Assembly: GCA_004028505.1 (NCBI GenBank)
Contig: MTKO01000081.1
Location: 40,158 to 104,157 of the forward strand
DNA length: 64,000 nt
Direction of reading: 5' to 3'
Origin: Candidatus Electrothrix aarhusensis
GTDB lineage: Bacteria > Desulfobacterota > Desulfobulbia > Desulfobulbales > Desulfobulbaceae
Below, one piece after another: positions 48,819-60,190 of this stretch. Numbering within the stretch: position 1 is the first letter of the stretch; each line of letters starts with the position of its first letter. The translations under genes were made by a program, and so were the position numbers. The notes under the pieces are model-generated. The model was not told the DNA's origin. It made no database searches and saw nothing but the letters and a program-made list of their open reading frames with translations.

Positions 48819-51800
48819 TTAGTGTTCCTTCCAGTAATAAAAACCTGTTTCTTCCTGCTTCTCCCACAAAGTTTGCGTTGTTCCGTTGGAGCTGCTGAAG
48901 ATTTTCAACTCCCGGTCTTTTTCCTCATCCGGGTCACCGACAACCACAGGCTTATGCAGAATACCGTCGTACATCATTCCGTTCGGCGGTAAAGACTCAC
49001 CATTAATCTCAATACGATCCCTTTCGTCGATAAGACCGTCGTTATTAATATCAAAGACAGGCTCCGTTAAGCGCCCCCCGCTACAGAAAGGCATCTCATG
49101 CACTATTGAATTACCGCCTCCGTCACAAGGAGAATTTCCTGGAATCAAACTAATAACAACAGCAAGACCGTTACGAATGAATACGTCTTTGACAACTCTC
49201 TCGCCAGCCAGAATATTCGCCTCATCATCTTCGTCAATCTGCCCGTCGCCGTCATTATCTAGCTCATCCAATCCGAGATTATAAGGTAGATCGAAAAACC
49301 AACCCACATCACCAGAGGGTACACCGGAGGCTGATACTGACCAGTCCGGTTCATAATCACTCAATGTACGTAAATAAGAACCGTAGTATTTTCCCCAGTC
49401 AATCTCTACCTGCTCAAGCAGCTGCACATCTTTCAACTCTGGGAGCCCAGGAGCAGGAAAAGAATTATCAGAAACCTGCCAATCACCCAAGTATCTGTCG
49501 GATTATTTCCGAAATCCCAGATTCCGAAAATCCCCTGCTGACTGTTATCATCAACATCGTTCGCACCTAGGAACTTTCCTGTGCCGAAAACCACAACGTA
49601 GCCATTTGCTTCGCAATGATAAGCAACGTCCGGTGCAGTTGTTATAGGACGCCCGACATTGATCAGAGGTTTCGGCGAATCCGTACCGTACATCACTCCC
49701 CAATTCTCCGGGTCGGGATCCCTGAGATCAAACTTCCACATGTTTCCCTTTAAATCTCCAGCATAGACAAAATCAACACGATCATCATTATCAATATCAA
49801 TTATCGCCGGAGAGGACAGCCCGTTATTACCAGACGGACCGGTAGTGATCTTCCGGAGCAAACGACCAGTCAAGGCATCCAAAATATAAAGCACTGCTTG
49901 ACCATTTCTACTCTCATATCCATTAGCAAAAATAACGACCCAGGGATGATCGTCCTGATTATATCCCTCGTTCTTGGTAATATACGAGCGGGCAATCAAT
50001 GCATCACCGAAGGTGTAACCCATATCAGGATCCAACCTGTTCTCCTGCTTTACTTCACCAGCTTCATCAACAACACCATCGTTGTCATTATCAATACTGT
50101 CATTCTCCGCAGGAAGCAAAATATTGGCCAGGGCCATCTCACCTTCTTCGTCAATAGCCCCATCACCATCGTCATCAAACCCATCACTATTATCTGCATT
50201 CGCTCCTTTTCCTACAGAAGCATATGCCATACCGTCTGGGCTCATTGGAGGATACTCCCACATCACCATTTTTTCGGCTGTCGAGGCTTCATTGGAACCG
50301 GCAACTGTTGATTCTGCCTCACTGATATCCAACGCATAAATACCGCGTCCTCCCTTATTCAGGGTGCCAACCAGCAGAGTAATGGTTTTATATTCAAACG
50401 GTTCATCGATATCACCATCGCCGTCGTTATCAACGCCATCGGAATAGAACTTCTCACTAGCATCATCAACCAATCCGTTACCGTTATTATCTTTCCGATC
50501 CTTACTCTGATCTCCAGCAAAAAATTTCAGCCGTTTAAAATGCTGCCGTCCGTCAACATAATATCGATGTTCATAGTCCGCTTTAGTCAGATCGAAGAGA
50601 TAATCAAAGGAACGAAGAGGGAAATAGGCAAAACGCTCAACACCTGTTTCGGCATTGAAAGCATGAAGCATCCCGTCGTTCCCGCCAACATAAAGTGTAC
50701 CACCGGTTTCCTGGGGATCTGTCTCATCCACCTGACCGTCACCATCATTATCGATCCCGTCTTTCTCTGGATCAACAGCACTCACTAATAGCGGTGCAGA
50801 GTGAACCAAATCGCCGAGTACCGTGTCCCCCCTTTCACGAAAACCGTTACCCGCCGCAGTTCCTCCCCGCAGAAATTTCACCACCTCCTCTCCACTTTTA
50901 TTGTCAAGAGATAAGGCATCCTGCTGGGCCTGAGAAAGTTTATTATAACGGAAGGGAACACCCTGCGTACCATCAAAGGTGAACAAATTACGCCCTGTAT
51001 CCCAATCCTGCTTTGCAAGCATTGCCTGCACATGCCATAATATCTCGTCCTCTTGCCTTTTAATCTCACCGGTATTCGGATCAATAGGATAAGCAGTTAC
51101 ATTGCCCTTCCAAACGCCGGATTCATAACTAGATTGGTAAAGAACCAAGCCGTTGCTGAGCTCATCACCGTTAACAGATACCGAGGCGCCGGATGCCTTA
51201 CGGCTGCCTATATCGGCAAACGTTTCCTGTAATGCTGCAACCAATGTGTCCGGGTCTTTGGCTGAAAAATATTTACCACGCCCGTTGACCGAAGCATGCC
51301 AGAGGTCATCTATTGTACTGGAACTGTCTGATGAAATCTTCGGCCATTTCGGACGAGGCGTATCTGTATCTAGGAAATAAGGATCATCAGCATAACCGGG
51401 ATTATCAAGCACACCGTTTCCGTCTATATCGGTCAGATCAATGGTGCCGTCCAAGCCGAAAGAAACACTGAAAGTAACCATGTGCTGAGTTTTTTGTTTA
51501 TCATAAGGATTGGTTGACATTTCATCAAGCAAACCACCAGCAAGGTCAGTATCATAATAGCGCATTGCTACATCAGCCAATGTGTTGTCATAGCTGTCCT
51601 CATACGGGCTTCCTTTCCCTCCGTCCTTATTACCTACATTCGGAGAGGAGCCATTCCAAAAGCCATCTGTCATGGCTATAGCGTATGCCTGCTGGCACGC
51701 TCCACCTTCGTCAACAGAGAGATAGGGACAATCGCCAATTCCGCCGGTTGAACCGTCGTCTTGGTCATAGTACTTACCTACTTCCTGAAGAGTCTGCCGC

Positions 51801-53707
51801 AACGGTGTACCATCCCCAGAGGTTATCTGGTACAGGACATCCAGAAGCTTTTCGCTCTGATCAACTTTAGCAGTATTAACGACACCTTCCAACTTAAACC
51901 GAATAGCATCAGCAGCTGTTATTGCATCGGTGCTGCCGGAATGACGCCGTATTTCCACGGAACCGGCCTGTCCTTGGTCAAAATAATATCCGCCCAGATC
52001 TATCCAGTACCCGCAACATCCAGTATCCCCAGAGTCTGTACAGCTTCCTTGGCTCACAGTATCATTACTTGAAGCCTTTTGATTATAATACTTCGTCTCT
52101 GTACCGAGTTTATGCTCAACAGTAACCTTGGCCTTTTCATCGGCATCAACAGAACAGGGCCACCACGCCGAGACCTTGTACAGGCCGGTTTCCTGTATAT
52201 TCGGGGTAAACTTGGCCCATTTGTCTGGATCGCTGCTTAAATCATTATCCTGGGTCTTCAACGAACTTTTCCGATATTCCCCGCTTCTTGACGCTTCAAC
52301 CCAGGAATCCATCACAGCCTGACTGACCTTATTCGGATCCCATACCTGTTCTTGTACCTTGTACAGATTACCCTTCTTCTCGCAATATTTTTTTGCGGCT
52401 TTATTCTTATACTTGAGGACATCTTTTGCATAGTCCTTGCAATTGCTTGTGTCGTCCTTCGACATATTGTTTGTTACCCATTTTGTTACCTGTTCTGTTA
52501 CCCATCCTCCCTTACTCTGATAGGAAAATTGCCCGCTCTTAGTGAACCCGCTACCCGTATTATCAATAATGATTTCAGAATCACCACTCAAAACACTTTC
52601 ATACACATCAATCGGTAGTACCGGCTGTTTTGCTCCGCCTCCGCCAACCACTCGATGCATGGTGTTATAGCCCACGTAGACATTATCCAGCTCTGAAATG
52701 GTACGGGACACAGCGGCCTTAGCTGTTAACGCACGCCGGCGGTAAAAAGAAAACCAGTTAGCAAAATTCTGTAGATCTTCAAGGTCACTTACAAAAATAT
52801 CTCTTTTCTGGGAATCACTATAGGTGATAGGCTGGATACTGTCAGGTACCTCATCTACATTGTCAGGTACGCTGTCCGTATTCGCATCATACTCAGCAGC
52901 CGGATCGTAGTTAACCTCTTTTAAAGAGGTCACATCCTCATGATTTCCACTGTCATTATCATAAGAAACAAGGTAGTAATGGCGGAGCACTTCGCCTTCA
53001 TCCACATTGCCATCACTGTCCCTGTCAGTCCATTCAAAGTTGACAAGATAAACCTCGCCGTACTGAGGTTTTCCGTCTCCATTTGTGTCATCCACCATGT
53101 AATAATGGGCATTCTTTACATGTATATAAAGGCCCTTGTTATTCTTTATATTAACATATGTATCATGCAGCTTCAGGGTATAATCTTTGTCAACTGGATT
53201 CGAGCGAGGCTCCTTTAAGTCCGCGTTAAAGGCAGGATAGGTGCCACCACTTTTTATTAACACACCGTTTCTCCCTTCCGTATTTGCCGACTGATTCCAG
53301 CGTGGCCAAGGGACATAGGAAGAATGAGGATTGTAATATATTCTGTTATAACCGGCCCATTGCCCCTGCCACTCTAATTTATTACTTACCTTACCGTTTG
53401 TGCTAAATGAAGAATAAGCGTTGTCTCCCATGCCCCAAAGGTACGCGGTATTATGAAATTTACCGCTACTTTCCGGTGCCATAAACGACCAGTCCATACT
53501 GCCGGAATTATCCAAAACAAACATGATATTTGGCGGTGGCGAAGTTACTCTGGTCTCCATAGTATCATTAGAAAATTCCTCATCATCAGCATAGACCGAA
53601 CCGACAAGGACTACACTGACGAGCAATACCGTTACGAATCGCAACGACAGCCGTCCGGTAAATCGATTTATGCGCCCAAAAGGACGCCCTGTATATACCA
53701 CTTTCAT
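48819..53707 (-). CDS. pilY1: PilY1-type pilus tip protein (one frameshift)
   Basis: About 1629 residues from ATG 53707 after adding one base near 49493 (frame joins NPTD-YLGDWQVSD). Signal peptide (FVTVLLVSVVLVGSVYA). A von Willebrand A domain follows, with MIDAS loop FVLDNSGSMD and a C-terminal vWA section around the DGFWNGSSPN segment. The C-terminal half is a PilY1 beta-propeller (GGTLYVGGNDGMLHAFNAE, LLVGTLNKGGRGIYALDI, VYAGDLKGNMWKFDL). Many EF-hand/dockerin-like loops (DNDGDGQVDE, DNDGDGDIDE, DDDGDGAIDE, DNDNDGVVDE, INNDGLIDE) occur between modules. PilY1 promotes pilus extension and adhesion in a Ca-dependent way. Located in a minor-pilin operon directly after pilX. Confidence 0.88.
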
Positions 53708-53721
53708 AGCCTGCCCCCTGC

Positions 53722-54297
53722 TCAATACCGTTTTTTATAACCGATCTCTATCATCTTTTCCCGTTTATCACGAGTTGCTCTTCCAATAAGCTTAAAAAAA
53801 TAAACTCTCGTCTCGGAAGATTTTAAGGACCCTCCTTTTTCCCCTTTAACCACGCCATAATCTAATGCCGCCATCTCAACAGTCGCCTGGGACTCTTTCG
53901 ACAGTTGTGACTCATCACTTTTATTCTCCCATTCATCCCCGCCCTTCAGTAATTTCTCTTCCGCCGCAGAGGTCGACAACCAGGGAAAGGATGTACGAGC
54001 TGCCTTCAAGTTGCTGGGATTTTCTTCGTTTTCCAGACGCTGTGCCATTTCATGGGCCGCAGCCTCGGCATTATAAAAATCCATCTTCATTATATTTTCG
54101 TTACCTGCAATCTGCACCTCAATCTGTGAGGTACGGTTCGCGGATATACCGAGCAGGGTTAACACCACCAGAATCATCAAGCTAAGAACAAGAACAAAGC
54201 CCTCCTCGTTATTGACAATCCCGGCGTTTAACTCTTCCCTTTCACCAGCATCACAGACCTTTTTTATAGGCATATTCCTGCGTATCATATTTTTCAT
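53722..54297 (-). CDS. pilX: minor pilin assembly protein PilX
   Basis: 191 residues. After a 31-residue leader comes NNEEGFVLVLSLMILVVLTL, the PilX-type N-terminal hydrophobic helix, then ANRTSQIEVQIAGNENIM and FYNAEAAAHEMAQRLEN, typical of the PilX family. There is no conventional Gly-Phe-Thr-Leu-x-Glu site. The start overlaps the pilV stop by 4 bp (ATGA), and pilY1 begins 14 bp after its stop. Functions with PilV, PilW and PilY1 in priming pilus assembly in the inner membrane. Confidence 0.82.
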   Translation of the reverse strand: MKNMIRRNMPIKKVCDAGEREELNAGIVNNEEGFVLVLSLMILVVLTLLGISANRTSQIEVQIAGNENIMKMDFYNAEAAAHEMAQRLENEENPSNLKAARTSFPWLSTSAAEEKLLKGGDEWENKSDESQLSKESQATVEMAALDYGVVKGEKGGSLKSSETRVYFFKLIGRATRDKREKMIEIGYKKRY

Positions 54298-54785
54298 TCT
54301 CCTATCATATTAATCCTCAAAAAAGTAATATCCACCTGCCTGCCGCCTTGATATGTCACGGTAAGATCAACCTTCTTCACACCCTCAGTCTCAGGATTAC
54401 CATCAGGATCACCTTCGCCGAGATCAAAGACCTCCCATGTGATTGACTTGATATAAGGAGCATGTTGAACATTAAGAGACGAAAGATCACCGTCGTTAAA
54501 ATTCGGCGAGTTACCGGCGGTATGCGAAGGAGAGAGTCTAGTTTCGTCAAGCCGCTTAGTGACGCTCAATGCCGAGTCGCTATAGGGTGTCCTCATCAAC
54601 TGTTCCACGACTTGGCTCGCTACGGCAACAGCTCCTGTCTGCTGATTAGCCTTTACATTTCCCTTTGCCGAGTTGAACTGCATGGCATACAGACCTAGAA
54701 CACCGACAGTAAAAATAGCCATAGCTATCATCACCTCCATCAAGGTGAACCCTCTGCAATCGTGCTGTTTCATCTGTATCACCAT
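54294..54785 (-). CDS. pilV: type IV pilus minor pilin PilV
   Basis: 163 residues (a shorter start at 54773 is also possible). Prepilin site RGFTLMEVMIAMAIFTVGVL, with Glu at +5, cleaved by PilD-type peptidase. The globular domain has GLYAMQFNSAKGN and the PilV-like YSDSALS segment. Located between pilW and pilX with 4-bp overlap to pilX. The minor pilins form the initiation complex at the pilus tip. Confidence 0.82.
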   Translation of the reverse strand: MVIQMKQHDCRGFTLMEVMIAMAIFTVGVLGLYAMQFNSAKGNVKANQQTGAVAVASQVVEQLMRTPYSDSALSVTKRLDETRLSPSHTAGNSPNFNDGDLSSLNVQHAPYIKSITWEVFDLGEGDPDGNPETEGVKKVDLTVTYQGGRQVDITFLRINMIGE

Positions 54786-54810
54786 CCCATATTTCTACAA
54801 TCAACAGTTA

Positions 54811-55569
54811 TTACTTGCATGCGCCGCCGGAAGTGAGCAGCTGCGGCCATTTTTTAGTAGGGTCAACAGGAGACGGCGTCCAATCTGCTCCTGAAGCCGA
54901 TGTATACGTTGCAGTGTTCACGTATCCCCGACTCGGTTCTGAAGCTCTGGCCAACACAGAAATCTGAATTGAACGAATCTTATTGCCGGTGATATCGGCC
55001 TGAGTCGGAGTCGTCGTCGGATTTGGATCACCAACAAGAGTATAATAGAATTCCAGATGTTCTACGTTTTCAATCAAAACGCGTCGGTAACTGAAATCGC
55101 TACCTACGAGCCGGCCAAGATCTGGTCCGCCGTCACCATAACCATCATAAAAAGCGTCTTCTCCGGGCTCGTCTACCTGTCCATCATTATCATCATCATC
55201 TCCATTGGCCAGCTGATTAGAAAACTGAATAGTTTTCAACTCACCCGCTTCATCCTTTACCCCGTCACCATTATTATCCACCCCATCATCGTCTGCAACC
55301 AAAGTAAATTGAACTGTGGTTGCAGAAGCCACCGTAAACCCGGCTCCCCATTTTTTATCAGGGTCATACCCAGCCATTCTAAGTTCTCTGGCCATCATAT
55401 CCAAACCAGCTCTGAGATCCTGCTGAATAGCCACAACATGATCCTGTGCTTGGTTAACCCTCTGCTGACTGGTATATGCCGAATACATGGCTATTGAGAT
55501 AATTCCGCTAATAACTAAAGCTATCATCAGCTCTATAAGGGTAAACCCATCGTTATCTGATAATCTCAT
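54811..55569 (-). CDS. pilW: type IV pilus minor pilin PilW
   Basis: 252 residues from ATG 55569, chosen because GGAG precedes it and the prepilin leader MRLSDNDG is short; a longer upstream frame exists. Prepilin site GFTLIELMIALVISGIISIA, then QRVNQAQDHVVAIQQDLRAG and LDMMARELRMAGYDP, the PilW hallmark. A middle stretch carries EF-hand-like loops (DNNGDGVKDEAGE, DDDNDGQVDEPGE), unusual for a minor pilin. It begins 4 bp after the upstream FimT-like gene. Confidence 0.87.
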   Translation of the reverse strand: MRLSDNDGFTLIELMIALVISGIISIAMYSAYTSQQRVNQAQDHVVAIQQDLRAGLDMMARELRMAGYDPDKKWGAGFTVASATTVQFTLVADDDGVDNNGDGVKDEAGELKTIQFSNQLANGDDDDNDGQVDEPGEDAFYDGYGDGGPDLGRLVGSDFSYRRVLIENVEHLEFYYTLVGDPNPTTTPTQADITGNKIRSIQISVLARASEPSRGYVNTATYTSASGADWTPSPVDPTKKWPQLLTSGGACK

Positions 55570-55573
55570 TGTA

Positions 55574-56221
55574 TTACTCCCAAGTTCCATTTCCAGTATA
55601 CCAGCTGATTTTCGATGCGCCCGATAACTGCACGCTGACAGCAACGCTTTCTGATGGATTATTAATATTCTGCAAATAAACGGTGTTATCTCCACTTACC
55701 GGATCTGGAGAAAATTCTGCCGTGCCTGCCGGGGTAAAAGTAATGAACAAGGCCTTCGAACTGCTGTGAGCACCTATGCGATCCAATTTATCCTGACTCA
55801 TGGGTGCAGTACTACTACCGAACTTAACATCATTATATTTTGACAGATCTGTTCGTTTTTCAGCAAAACTATAACTTCCGCTACCGTCACTATCAATAAA
55901 GGGTTCACCTATATCGTACGTTCCGTCATCGTCCTTATCGGTAAAAACTTCAGCAGAAGCATCATATGACTTATCGTTGTCCTCATCAAGATAGTAAAAA
56001 TCCGCTTCGAATATCAGGGTGTAATTCTGGCTATTTTTCACCGCCAGTATCCTAGCCTGCTGCACAGCCCCATACAAATCCCGAGCCGCTGACTTCAGCT
56101 GCCTACGCGGTATACCAGAAATAAAGGAGGGAATAGCAACAGCGGCCATGATGCCGATAATGGCGACAACCATCAGAAGTTCAGGCGCTGAAAATCCATC
56201 CGTCTTTTTAAAGCACATCAT
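55574..56221 (-). CDS. FimT/GspH-type minor pilin with acidic loop insertion
   Basis: 215 residues. Prepilin site GFSAPELLMVVAIIGIMAAV, with Pro-Glu and Glu at +5. Then AARDLYGAVQQARILAVKNS, the GspH/FimT helix. Residues about 75-115 hold an insert of D-rich loops (DEDNDKSYD, TDKDDDGTYDIGEPFIDSDG) resembling Ca-binding EF-hand-like repeats. C-terminal end VYLQNINNPSESVAV matches that of the next FimT-like protein. Second of two such pilins in the operon, 70 bp after the first. Confidence 0.8.
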   Translation of the reverse strand: MMCFKKTDGFSAPELLMVVAIIGIMAAVAIPSFISGIPRRQLKSAARDLYGAVQQARILAVKNSQNYTLIFEADFYYLDEDNDKSYDASAEVFTDKDDDGTYDIGEPFIDSDGSGSYSFAEKRTDLSKYNDVKFGSSTAPMSQDKLDRIGAHSSSKALFITFTPAGTAEFSPDPVSGDNTVYLQNINNPSESVAVSVQLSGASKISWYTGNGTWE

Positions 56222-56291
56222 AACAGGACACCTCTCCTGAATCCGAATCTGATATTTTTCTATTTACACGACGTAACATATAAACCTCATA

Positions 56292-56861
56292 TCATTTTTT
56301 CCATTTTTTGCCGTCAAACCAACGTACCTTTAAAGCACCAGAAACCTGCGAGGTCACTGCGAAGCATTCCGACGGATCTTCAATATTCTGCAAATAAACC
56401 GTCCTGCTATTTGCCGTGCCTGTGGGCGAAAAGGTAATATAAGAGGCTTGCGAGATAGGGTCGGAATTCCAATTTTTCTTCGCCCCAGTACACCCAAAAG
56501 CAATATCCTCATATTTTTTCAGATCAAACGTCTTCTCAGAGGAATCGCACACCTTTTTATTAGCATCTGCGTTTCCGACATCAAAGGTATCCCAAGAATA
56601 CGAGCGAGAATTTTCATCAAAACAAACACGAACTGGCAGTCTGTTGCTCACCGCCATCAGCCGAGCTTGCTGCAAAGCTCCGTACTGCTCTCTGGTTGCT
56701 GCCTTCAACCGTCTCCTTGGTCTTGTGGTAAAGTGACCCGGAACAGCAATGGCGGACAACGCTCCAAAAATGGCAAGGGTAGTCATAAGTTCAACCAAAG
56801 ATAAACCTCGCTCGCTTTGTTTACCAAACAGACAACCTGATAAAGAATCTTTCAATAGCAT
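56292..56861 (-). CDS. FimT/GspH-type minor pilin
   Basis: 189 residues. Prepilin site SERGLSLVELMTTLAIFGAL with Glu at +5, cleavage after Gly. Then TREQYGALQQARLMAVSNRL and a C-terminal globular domain (ITFSPTGTANSRTVYLQNIE) of the GspH/FimT type. A paralogue of the next gene but without the D-rich insert. First pilin gene after the regulator gene. Confidence 0.8.
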   Translation of the reverse strand: MLLKDSLSGCLFGKQSERGLSLVELMTTLAIFGALSAIAVPGHFTTRPRRRLKAATREQYGALQQARLMAVSNRLPVRVCFDENSRSYSWDTFDVGNADANKKVCDSSEKTFDLKKYEDIAFGCTGAKKNWNSDPISQASYITFSPTGTANSRTVYLQNIEDPSECFAVTSQVSGALKVRWFDGKKWKK

Positions 56862-57049
56862 AACCCTCTCCTTTCAATAAAGCAGAATTCATACCAGAAA
56901 AAAAACTTCTTCCATGTAATGGGGAAATCCGTCAAAAAAACGAGGCTATAAAGGATTACATCTAGCCTGTATACACAATATTCCTCATGTCGCAACTGAT
57001 TGAACTATAAAAAAACTTTACACCGCATTCTCTTTTGGAAAAAAAATTA

Positions 57050-58453
57050 CTATCGGCAAAAAGAAAGCTCATATTCCTTAATCTTACTCAGCAACGAGGG
57101 ATAACTGATCTCAAGAATCTGCGCCGCCTGACTTTTATTTCCTTGAGTTGCCTCAAGGGCTTGGCGAATAAGCCGCTCTTCCACCATTCTTCTTCCCTCT
57201 TTAACCGAGGAAATCCCAACCAAAAAATCAGCAACATTATCAGCACTGCTTCCCTGAATATTCTCAGGTAAATTGTCTGGCGATATATGCTGTCCCTCCG
57301 CCAGAATCACAGCCCTTTCCAACACGTTTTCCAATTCACGGACATTCCCCGGCCAGGCATACGCAAGCAACTGCTGTAGAGCAGCATTACTCACTCCTTC
57401 AACATCCGGCCTGTTCAATCTTTCTGTAAACTTTTTAACAAAATATTCGCAAAGGGGAGGAATGTCTGTACTCCGCTTACGCAGCGGCGGGACCTGAATA
57501 TTGATTACATTCAGCCGATAAAAGAGGTCTTCTCGAAAACGACCTTGCTGCACTTCCTCGCTGATATCTCGGGCCGTGGCAGCAAGGATACGGACATCAA
57601 TTTTTTTTCTCTGAGCTGATCCGACTGGTCGAATCTCCTGCTCCTGCAAAACCCGTAATAGCTTGACCTGCAAAGACGAGGGAAGTTCACCGATCTCATC
57701 AAGAAAAAGGGTCCCCTTATGCGCCTCTTCAAAAAGGCCTTTCTTATCCCGATCCGCGCCGGTAAAGGCACCGCGCACATAGCCGAAAAACTCGCTTTCC
57801 AGCAAATTCTCTGGAACGCTACCGCAGTTCACAGCAATAAAGGGTTTATCCGCCCTGTCACTTTTCGCATGAATACCAGCAGCAACCAGCTCCTTACCTG
57901 TGCCGGATTCACCGGTAATGAGAACGGTCGTTGGATACCCTGCCACCTTTTCGGCCAAACTGAACACCTCTTGCATGGCCTTGCTTTTCCCGATCATCGC
58001 TCCAAAGCCGGATTTTTTTTCCAACTCAGCGACTTTCCTTTTGAGAAGGATATTTTCTCGTCGTAACCGTTCCCGCTCTTCTGCCTTTTTCAGTACCAAG
58101 ACCACTTCGTCGGTTTTAAAGGGTTTAGAGATAAAATCATAGGCCCCCTGCTTCATCGCCTCAAGGGCAGTATCCACAGAACCGAAAGCAGACATCATGA
58201 TCACAGTGGCACCATGATCAACTGCTTCTGCTGCCTTGAGAAAGGCCAAGCCGTCCATTTCCGGCATTCTGATGTCGCAGAGCACAAAATCAAAGACGCT
58301 GCTCTCCAGCAATTTCAACGCTTCCTCGCCGTTTTGCGCTGTATCTACCAAATAGCCCTCTCCAGTGAGTAAGACGGACAGCATATGACGCATGTTCTCC
58401 TCATCATCAACAATAAGAACATGCTTTAAAATATTTTCAGCGGCGTTATCCAT
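57050..58453 (-). CDS. sigma-54-dependent response regulator (NtrC/PilR type)
   Basis: 467 residues. Receiver ([27 protein letters not shown]), AAA+ domain ([23 protein letters not shown] with the sigma-54 contact loop, [26 protein letters not shown]), and a Fis-type helix-turn-helix at the end ([20 protein letters not shown]). It activates sigma-54 promoters when phosphorylated by the preceding kinase. The next five genes are minor pilins, so a PilR-like role is inferred; I did not see a clean -24/-12 element before them. Confidence 0.9.
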   Translation of the reverse strand: MDNAAENILKHVLIVDDEENMRHMLSVLLTGEGYLVDTAQNGEEALKLLESSVFDFVLCDIRMPEMDGLAFLKAAEAVDHGATVIMMSAFGSVDTALEAMKQGAYDFISKPFKTDEVVLVLKKAEERERLRRENILLKRKVAELEKKSGFGAMIGKSKAMQEVFSLAEKVAGYPTTVLITGESGTGKELVAAGIHAKSDRADKPFIAVNCGSVPENLLESEFFGYVRGAFTGADRDKKGLFEEAHKGTLFLDEIGELPSSLQVKLLRVLQEQEIRPVGSAQRKKIDVRILAATARDISEEVQQGRFREDLFYRLNVINIQVPPLRKRSTDIPPLCEYFVKKFTERLNRPDVEGVSNAALQQLLAYAWPGNVRELENVLERAVILAEGQHISPDNLPENIQGSSADNVADFLVGISSVKEGRRMVEERLIRQALEATQGNKSQAAQILEISYPSLLSKIKEYELSFCR

Positions 58454-58545
58454 ATCTCACAAAGCTCCGGGAAATTTCCCCGCTATCTGCGGGCCGAGAA
58501 TACATGTCAGGTACATTGAGCTTTTGTCGCTGCTTTTTCTCTCTG

Positions 58546-60165
58546 TTAACCGAGAGCACTCATTTTATGCAAGGGAGCAAGTGGCAAGGTGACCAGCATA
58601 CTGCTCCCCTGACCAACCTCACTCTGCAATTCCATTGTGCCACCAGCGGTCTCAACAAGAGAACGGGAAACAGACAAGCCTAACCCTGTTCCCTTGCCCG
58701 GCTCCTTGGTCGTGTAAAAGGGATCAAAAACAACAGGTAAGCTTTCCTTAATGACTCCCATCCCGTTATCACTAATACGGATGAGGAGCTGCAAAAACTC
58801 CTTTTTTCCTTGACACTGATCTTGATTATTTGACAGGAGACATTGCAAGGCTGTTGTCACCGACACCCTGCCCTCTTTCCTGTGGAGCTCATCCTGTTCA
58901 GCCATATGGATTGCATCGGCGCTGTTCAACAGGCAGTTGAAAAAAACCTGACGCAACTGCTCATAATCAGCACACACCCTGTCCTCCTCAGCTGCAAAAT
59001 CAGCATCAACAATAATGCCTCGAAACACTGTTTGCACCTTGACCATCTCTACAACCGAATGCAGCAATTCGTGCAGGGAAAAGACTTTTGGGCTTCCCTT
59101 GGCCGATCTGGAAAAATCCAGCAATTGCCGAATCAGTTTGTCAATCCGATGAACCTCCTGCTCAGAACGGCGGAGGAAATCCTTATGCTGCTCACTCTGT
59201 CCCTCAGAACCGAGAAGAATACCGAGATAGCCCTGAACTACGCTCAGAGGATTGCCGATCTCATGGGCTAGGCCTGCCGCCATCCGGCCCACTGATGCCA
59301 ATTTTTCCGCATGAACCATCTCTTGCTGTTGTTTTTTCAGGGTTTGATTGGCAACTTCCAAGGCGGTAACGGTGTGCTGCAAGGTCTGCCGGTCCTTATC
59401 AATCCTGACCAGCATACTGTTGAGGCTGTTGGACAGCTTCCCGAACTCGCCACCGGAATCATCCGAGACAAAACGGAAGGGGTCATCATTGCTGTATTGA
59501 TTTGCAAGAGCGACTAATCGTTCAACAGGGCGAATCACCAGCCCTGCCATTCTAAAAAAACCAATCGCCCCCAGAACGAGGATATTTATAAGGAGGTACA
59601 CAAGAACCGTCTTCTCCATCTCCCACAGGGTTTGTGAAAGAGAATCCAGTGAGCGAACAACAGCAATCGCCCCAATAACCTTTCCCTGCTTCTCCATAGG
59701 ACGGGCATTTACGAGGAGATCATTACAGAATAATTTGTGCGAAAACGAAGCAGCAGTGCGGCTCACCTGCTTTTGAGTGTTCTTGGCTTCAACAGCAGCA
59801 GAGGTCAGGAGCGCTGTTATATGATCATTTACCTGACCATTTCCGTTTGCCGGAGTCTTTTCTTCTCTGCCTTGTTCCACCTGCTTCTCCGTTTCCAGCA
59901 AGATAAAAAAACGTCCGGTTTCAGAGGGTCGGTAAAAATCAGAAAAAACAAACTCCTGAACAGCAGTCCCCTTATCTGCCGCAGTCTCCCTGATCAATAA
60001 AGATTGGATATGAGCAAGGATGGCCTGATCATGCTCTGCCGTACGCTGCAAGGCATCGTGTTTCCACAAAAACAACAGAACAAAATTCACCAACAGCATA
60101 CCGAACAGCAGTAAGCCGCTTATGGTTATTGTTAATTTGAGTTTCAAGATTCCCCTGTCTATCAA
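58546..60165 (-). CDS. membrane sensor histidine kinase paired with the NtrC-type regulator
   Basis: 539 residues. Transmembrane helix near residues 10-33 (ISGLLLFGMLLVNFVLLFLW), an extracytoplasmic part of about 155 residues with coil and no named sensor domain, a second helix (VLVYLLINILVLGAIGFF), HAMP-like linker, HisKA with GLAHEIGNPLSVVQGYL (phospho-acceptor His), and HATPase with N, G1 and G2 boxes (NCLLNSADAI, RISDNGMGV, GKGTGLGLSV). Resembles atypical PilS/NtrB-like kinases. The ligand is unknown. Located 92 bp before its regulator on the same strand. Confidence 0.88.
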   Translation of the reverse strand: MIDRGILKLKLTITISGLLLFGMLLVNFVLLFLWKHDALQRTAEHDQAILAHIQSLLIRETAADKGTAVQEFVFSDFYRPSETGRFFILLETEKQVEQGREEKTPANGNGQVNDHITALLTSAAVEAKNTQKQVSRTAASFSHKLFCNDLLVNARPMEKQGKVIGAIAVVRSLDSLSQTLWEMEKTVLVYLLINILVLGAIGFFRMAGLVIRPVERLVALANQYSNDDPFRFVSDDSGGEFGKLSNSLNSMLVRIDKDRQTLQHTVTALEVANQTLKKQQQEMVHAEKLASVGRMAAGLAHEIGNPLSVVQGYLGILLGSEGQSEQHKDFLRRSEQEVHRIDKLIRQLLDFSRSAKGSPKVFSLHELLHSVVEMVKVQTVFRGIIVDADFAAEEDRVCADYEQLRQVFFNCLLNSADAIHMAEQDELHRKEGRVSVTTALQCLLSNNQDQCQGKKEFLQLLIRISDNGMGVIKESLPVVFDPFYTTKEPGKGTGLGLSVSRSLVETAGGTMELQSEVGQGSSMLVTLPLAPLHKMSALG

Positions 60166-60190
60166 TCAAAATAACCTGAATATGCAGAGT

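Noticed and set aside
57050..58453. naming the kinase/regulator pair pilS and pilR
   Set aside because: Domain order fits, but the kinase lacks the multi-helix PilS sensor region and no target promoter was identified, so symbols are withheld.
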